A DNA stretch of 64,000 nt from Melieria omissa (taxonomy: Eukaryota; Arthropoda; Insecta; Diptera; Ulidiidae): the NCBI GenBank assembly GCA_963971225.1, contig OZ020267.1, positions 54,763,590-54,827,589 on the forward strand, written 5' to 3'. Shown in pieces: positions 61,669-64,000 of the stretch. A model generated the notes under the pieces. That model was given only the letters and a program-made list of their open reading frames with translations. It made no database searches and was not told the DNA's origin. Positions within the stretch are counted from its first letter, which is position 1. Each line of letters starts with the position of its first letter. A program made the position numbers and the translations under genes.

Positions 61669-61798
61669 TATGACATCCCTGCCAGACAGACCTAACCGAA
61701 ACACCAACACCTTGATGCAAAAATTGAATGCAACTAATACATATGCATTTCTTTCAAATTCCAAAATTAATTTTATTCTATGTTCAAACGTTAGCGAG

Positions 61799-61980
61799 AA
61801 AAGGAAGATTTAAGCAATTAATAATTTATGTATGAAAGAATGAGATAGCGATATATTTAGACATGGCACGTGCCACCAGACCTAACCGAAAAGGAAGATT
61901 CAAGCAATTAATAATTTCTGTATGAGAGAATGAGATAGCGATATACAAATGGCACGTGCCACCAGATGTCAGACCTAACC
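61799..61980. repeat. Two tandem units of about 90 bp with CACGTG palindromes
   Basis: Units 61799-61888 and 61889-61980 share AAAAGGAAGATT, AAGCAATTAATAATTT, GAATGAGATAGCGATAT, TGGCACGTGCCACCAGA and AGACCTAACC. Each holds the 12-bp palindrome TGGCACGTGCCA (61864-61875; 61950-61961), whose core CACGTG is a bHLH E-box. A further CAGACCTAACCG occurs at about 61688, and another CACGTG near 62020. The block lies directly upstream of the possible small gene. Confidence 0.75.
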
Positions 61981-62076
61981 TACAAATAAAACAAACACGA
62001 CCGCCAAACTTACGATTATCACGTGCGAGAATTGTGAGTTCAAGTTTAAATAAAAATAATAATAATTATAATAAGA

Positions 62077-62242
62077 ATGAACAGAAAACCTGAGAAATCT
62101 GGTAAGTAATACGTTAACTGCTCCTCTGTGTATCTTTTCTAGCATTTATTTCTTTACAGATCCTAAAATGTACAAACAAACGTTCAAGACCGGAAAATAT
62201 AACGACGAAGGTTCAACGCCCATGAAGAACAGTGACAGTTAA
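62077..62242 (+). CDS. Possible two-exon gene for a 35-residue basic peptide
   Basis: ATG at 62077 (context AAGAATGA) opens MNRKPEKS; a TCTG/GTAAGT donor follows at 62102. A 58-bp intron ends TTATTTCTTTACAG at 62159. Exon 2 continues (D)PKMYKQTFKTGKYNDEG and ends PMKNSDS with TAA at 62240-62242. Joined length 36 codons. The peptide is Lys-rich and hydrophilic, with no signal peptide or membrane segment, and I recognise no family. Support: a consensus short fly intron, conserved-looking phase, a perfect hairpin two bases after the stop, AATAAA at 62307 with GT-rich DNA after it, and a repeated E-box block upstream. It is short enough to be chance, hence the moderate confidence. Confidence 0.42.
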
Positions 62243-62243
62243 A

Positions 62244-62277
62244 ACTGTCCTCCAGTTTGTTAAAACTGGAGGACAGT
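62244..62277 (+). promoter_or_regulatory. Perfect 15-bp hairpin right after the small ORF stop
   Basis: ACTGTCCTCCAGTTT, loop GTTA, AAACTGGAGGACAGT. The stem is perfect and starts one base after the stop codon. It would form a strong 3'UTR structure. Confidence 0.75.
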
Positions 62278-62306
62278 AAATAACAGCAAATGAATGAAAA
62301 AAATTA

Positions 62307-62312
62307 AATAAA
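62307..62312 (+). terminator. Poly(A) signal after the small ORF
   Basis: AATAAA 64 nt past the stop, followed by a T/G-rich stretch (TTGTGTCTTCTTC) that suits a downstream element. Confidence 0.45.
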
Positions 62313-62360
62313 AAACCAATACTTTTATATAATTGTGTCTTCTTCTTCTTATTACTACCC

Positions 62361-62519
62361 GATAGATCTAACTGATATTTCGGTTATATGTACCCGATTT
62401 GTACGTTAGTCCTAACAAATATATACGTTAGGGCTACCTGGTATGTCTAACTGATATGTCGGTTATATGTACCCGATTTGTACGTTAGTCCTAACAAATA
62501 TATACGTTAGGACTACCTG
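62361..62519. repeat. Two tandem 79-bp units with internal hairpins
   Basis: Copies at 62361-62440 and 62441-62519 share TCTAACTGATAT, CGGTTATATGTACCCGATT and ACGTTAGTCCTAACAAATA. In copy 2, TAGTCCTAAC and GTTAGGACTA (62486-62515) form a 10-bp hairpin. TAACTGATAT/ATATCAGTTA and ACCGGTTATATAACC motifs recur to about 62755, suggesting an eroded fold-back element. Confidence 0.7.
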
Positions 62520-62755
62520 TTATGACTAACCAATATATCCGTCATAGCTAACTAAGTGAGCGAGATGGCTATACGCTTGTTCAGGCTTTAAAGTGCGTGC
62601 GTTGGAAGGTGATACAAAATCACATGTACACAAGAGTTTCCGTCAGATTTTTCACACGCTCTGAACAAATCTAACTGAAACTTTGTTCCGGACGCTAACA
62701 GATATATCAGTTATACACTACCAGTTATATAACCGGTTATATAACCGATAGTGTT

Positions 62756-64000
62756 CTTGTAGGGATTCTGTGCCTTTACTGGCTGTGATGAATGCTGCGA
62801 ATTATTTGCAACAACCACATAAAATATCACTGACAACAGTGGCAGCCATAATAGCGACAGCAACAGCAACGATAACGAAAGCGGCAGCAGTAACAACGCC
62901 AACAACAATGCCATTTTAATTGGAAATTATCTTTACGCTTTGCTGCCCTATCATCAGTGGAAATTATAAAGACGCTGCCTGTTGGTGTGTCTGCATGTCA
63001 GCTGGGCTGACGTATAAGTTTTTGTGTGTGTGTTTCGATGTGGAACGAGAAGGATGAATTTCAATTACTTATGATAAGCAATTTTCTGCGCACTGTGCTG
63101 TGGCAATCTCGTGTATATATAGAATAGTACTTATGACATATGACGTGCCGTTGTGTGTTTGTGTGTGTGTGTGTCCGTGTACAATAATCTATGTATGCAT
63201 GTAACGGTCATTTTGGATGATTCCCTGTTATCGATTTATTTATTGCTGGCTCGCAGGCGATGTGCACTGTCGACAGCAAGCAGACAAAATGGCAATATTT
63301 ACACACTGTGTGGCATACTTTTAGGTGCAAGGACAAGCATTCTTCGCTATTAGCAATGGTTTTGCTTGTATTTTGCTGGCACAAACTTTACTGGGTCGTA
63401 TAACGGCAGTGAATGTTAATTGAGTGGACTCGTGCTCGAATGAACGAGACTGGCATGAAAGAGACAAATGGCGAGTGAATGAGTGAATTTGCCATTTGAG
63501 AGTTATTAAATATCATTATTGAAATTTGTGGCATTAGCCCACTTTAAAAGGTCAACAAGTAATGGCGCAATTTGCAAACAAAAAAATTAAATTTAATTAA
63601 ATTACATTAACTTTGTTTGCATACTTTAAGGCTTAAAGTCTAAATTATTTGGCAATTTCTAAAGTCTAATAAAATAAAATAAATGTTGACAGCTAATTCC
63701 GAATAAAGTAAAAAACACGTTTTAGTGTTTCAATGTCGTCTAGGAGCCTAACTTTCTGACAGTAATGCGTGTTTGTGTGTGTTTGTGTGCCTGCGACAAC
63801 TTTAAGGGCTGCCGTCGCTTAGTAACCGAATGTTTTCTACCATTTTTTTGCAGCATTTAATCCTTCGCCTCCGGCATGGATAATGTGAGAGCATTTGGCC
63901 TGCCTGTAGGCAGGCTTTTCTATGGCAGAGAATGCGACTCTTTAAAGTAGGAAAGCAAAATGTCAATGACATAAAAATCTGTAAATATTATTTTAAATGA
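62756..64000. other. Non-coding right end
   Basis: CAA/CAG-rich run at 62840-62910, TG microsatellite at about 63150-63180, otherwise AT-rich with no supported gene. Confidence 0.45.

Noticed and set aside
62711..62914. Leu-rich 67-codon minus ORF resembling a membrane peptide
   Set aside because: It is the complement of CAA/CAG/CGA repeats; low complexity.

Overview
The window reads as nuclear DNA of a higher (schizophoran) fly. The evidence is an AT-rich background with GC-rich coding islands, short exons with GT-AG introns, a fly-type RpL13A with a short pyrimidine-rich start region, the fly-type TACC protein, and many small DNA transposons. A tephritid or similar relative of Drosophila is my best guess, but nothing in the window fixes the species.

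Layout. RpL13A (ribosomal protein uL13) lies on the + strand at 288-1688 in three coding exons. Its second intron holds two related C/D-box snoRNA-like segments. Three intronless short-chain dehydrogenase/reductase genes of one family follow head-to-tail on the minus strand (2613-3386, 4826-5677, 7525-8292). About 4.7 kb of AT-rich DNA comes next. From 39.9 kb down to 12.96 kb, on the minus strand, lies one long gene that I assemble as tacc (transforming acidic coiled-coil protein). It has twelve coding exons in perfect phase (1483 aa) and an alternative first coding exon at 39716-39874. A second long minus-strand gene at 43432-46172 encodes an SLC22-type organic ion transporter; its first exon was not found, and an internally deleted mariner sits just upstream of its second exon. 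From 47 to 62 kb I see mostly non-coding DNA with transposon remains. At 62077-62242 (+) there is a possible two-exon gene for a 35-residue peptide. It has a 58-bp intron, a perfect 15-bp 3'UTR hairpin and a poly(A) signal, and a duplicated upstream block carrying CACGTG palindromes.

Mobile DNA. I could delimit, mostly with target-site duplications, one deleted mariner, one tRNA-derived SINE with a 16-bp duplication and a second reversed copy, two non-autonomous hAT-type elements with 8-bp duplications, four TTAA-flanked piggyBac-type MITEs (one nested inside a hAT element), another TTAA-flanked element, a TTA-flanked element, a pogo/Tigger-like MITE, an unclassified element with 12-bp inverted ends, and eroded LINE fragments.

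The protein genes do not form one pathway. RpL13A is part of the large ribosomal subunit, TACC recruits the microtubule polymerase Msps/XMAP215 to centrosomes, the SDRs are NAD(P)H oxidoreductases, and the transporter moves organic ions across a membrane. No virus, CRISPR array or bacterial-type operon was seen.
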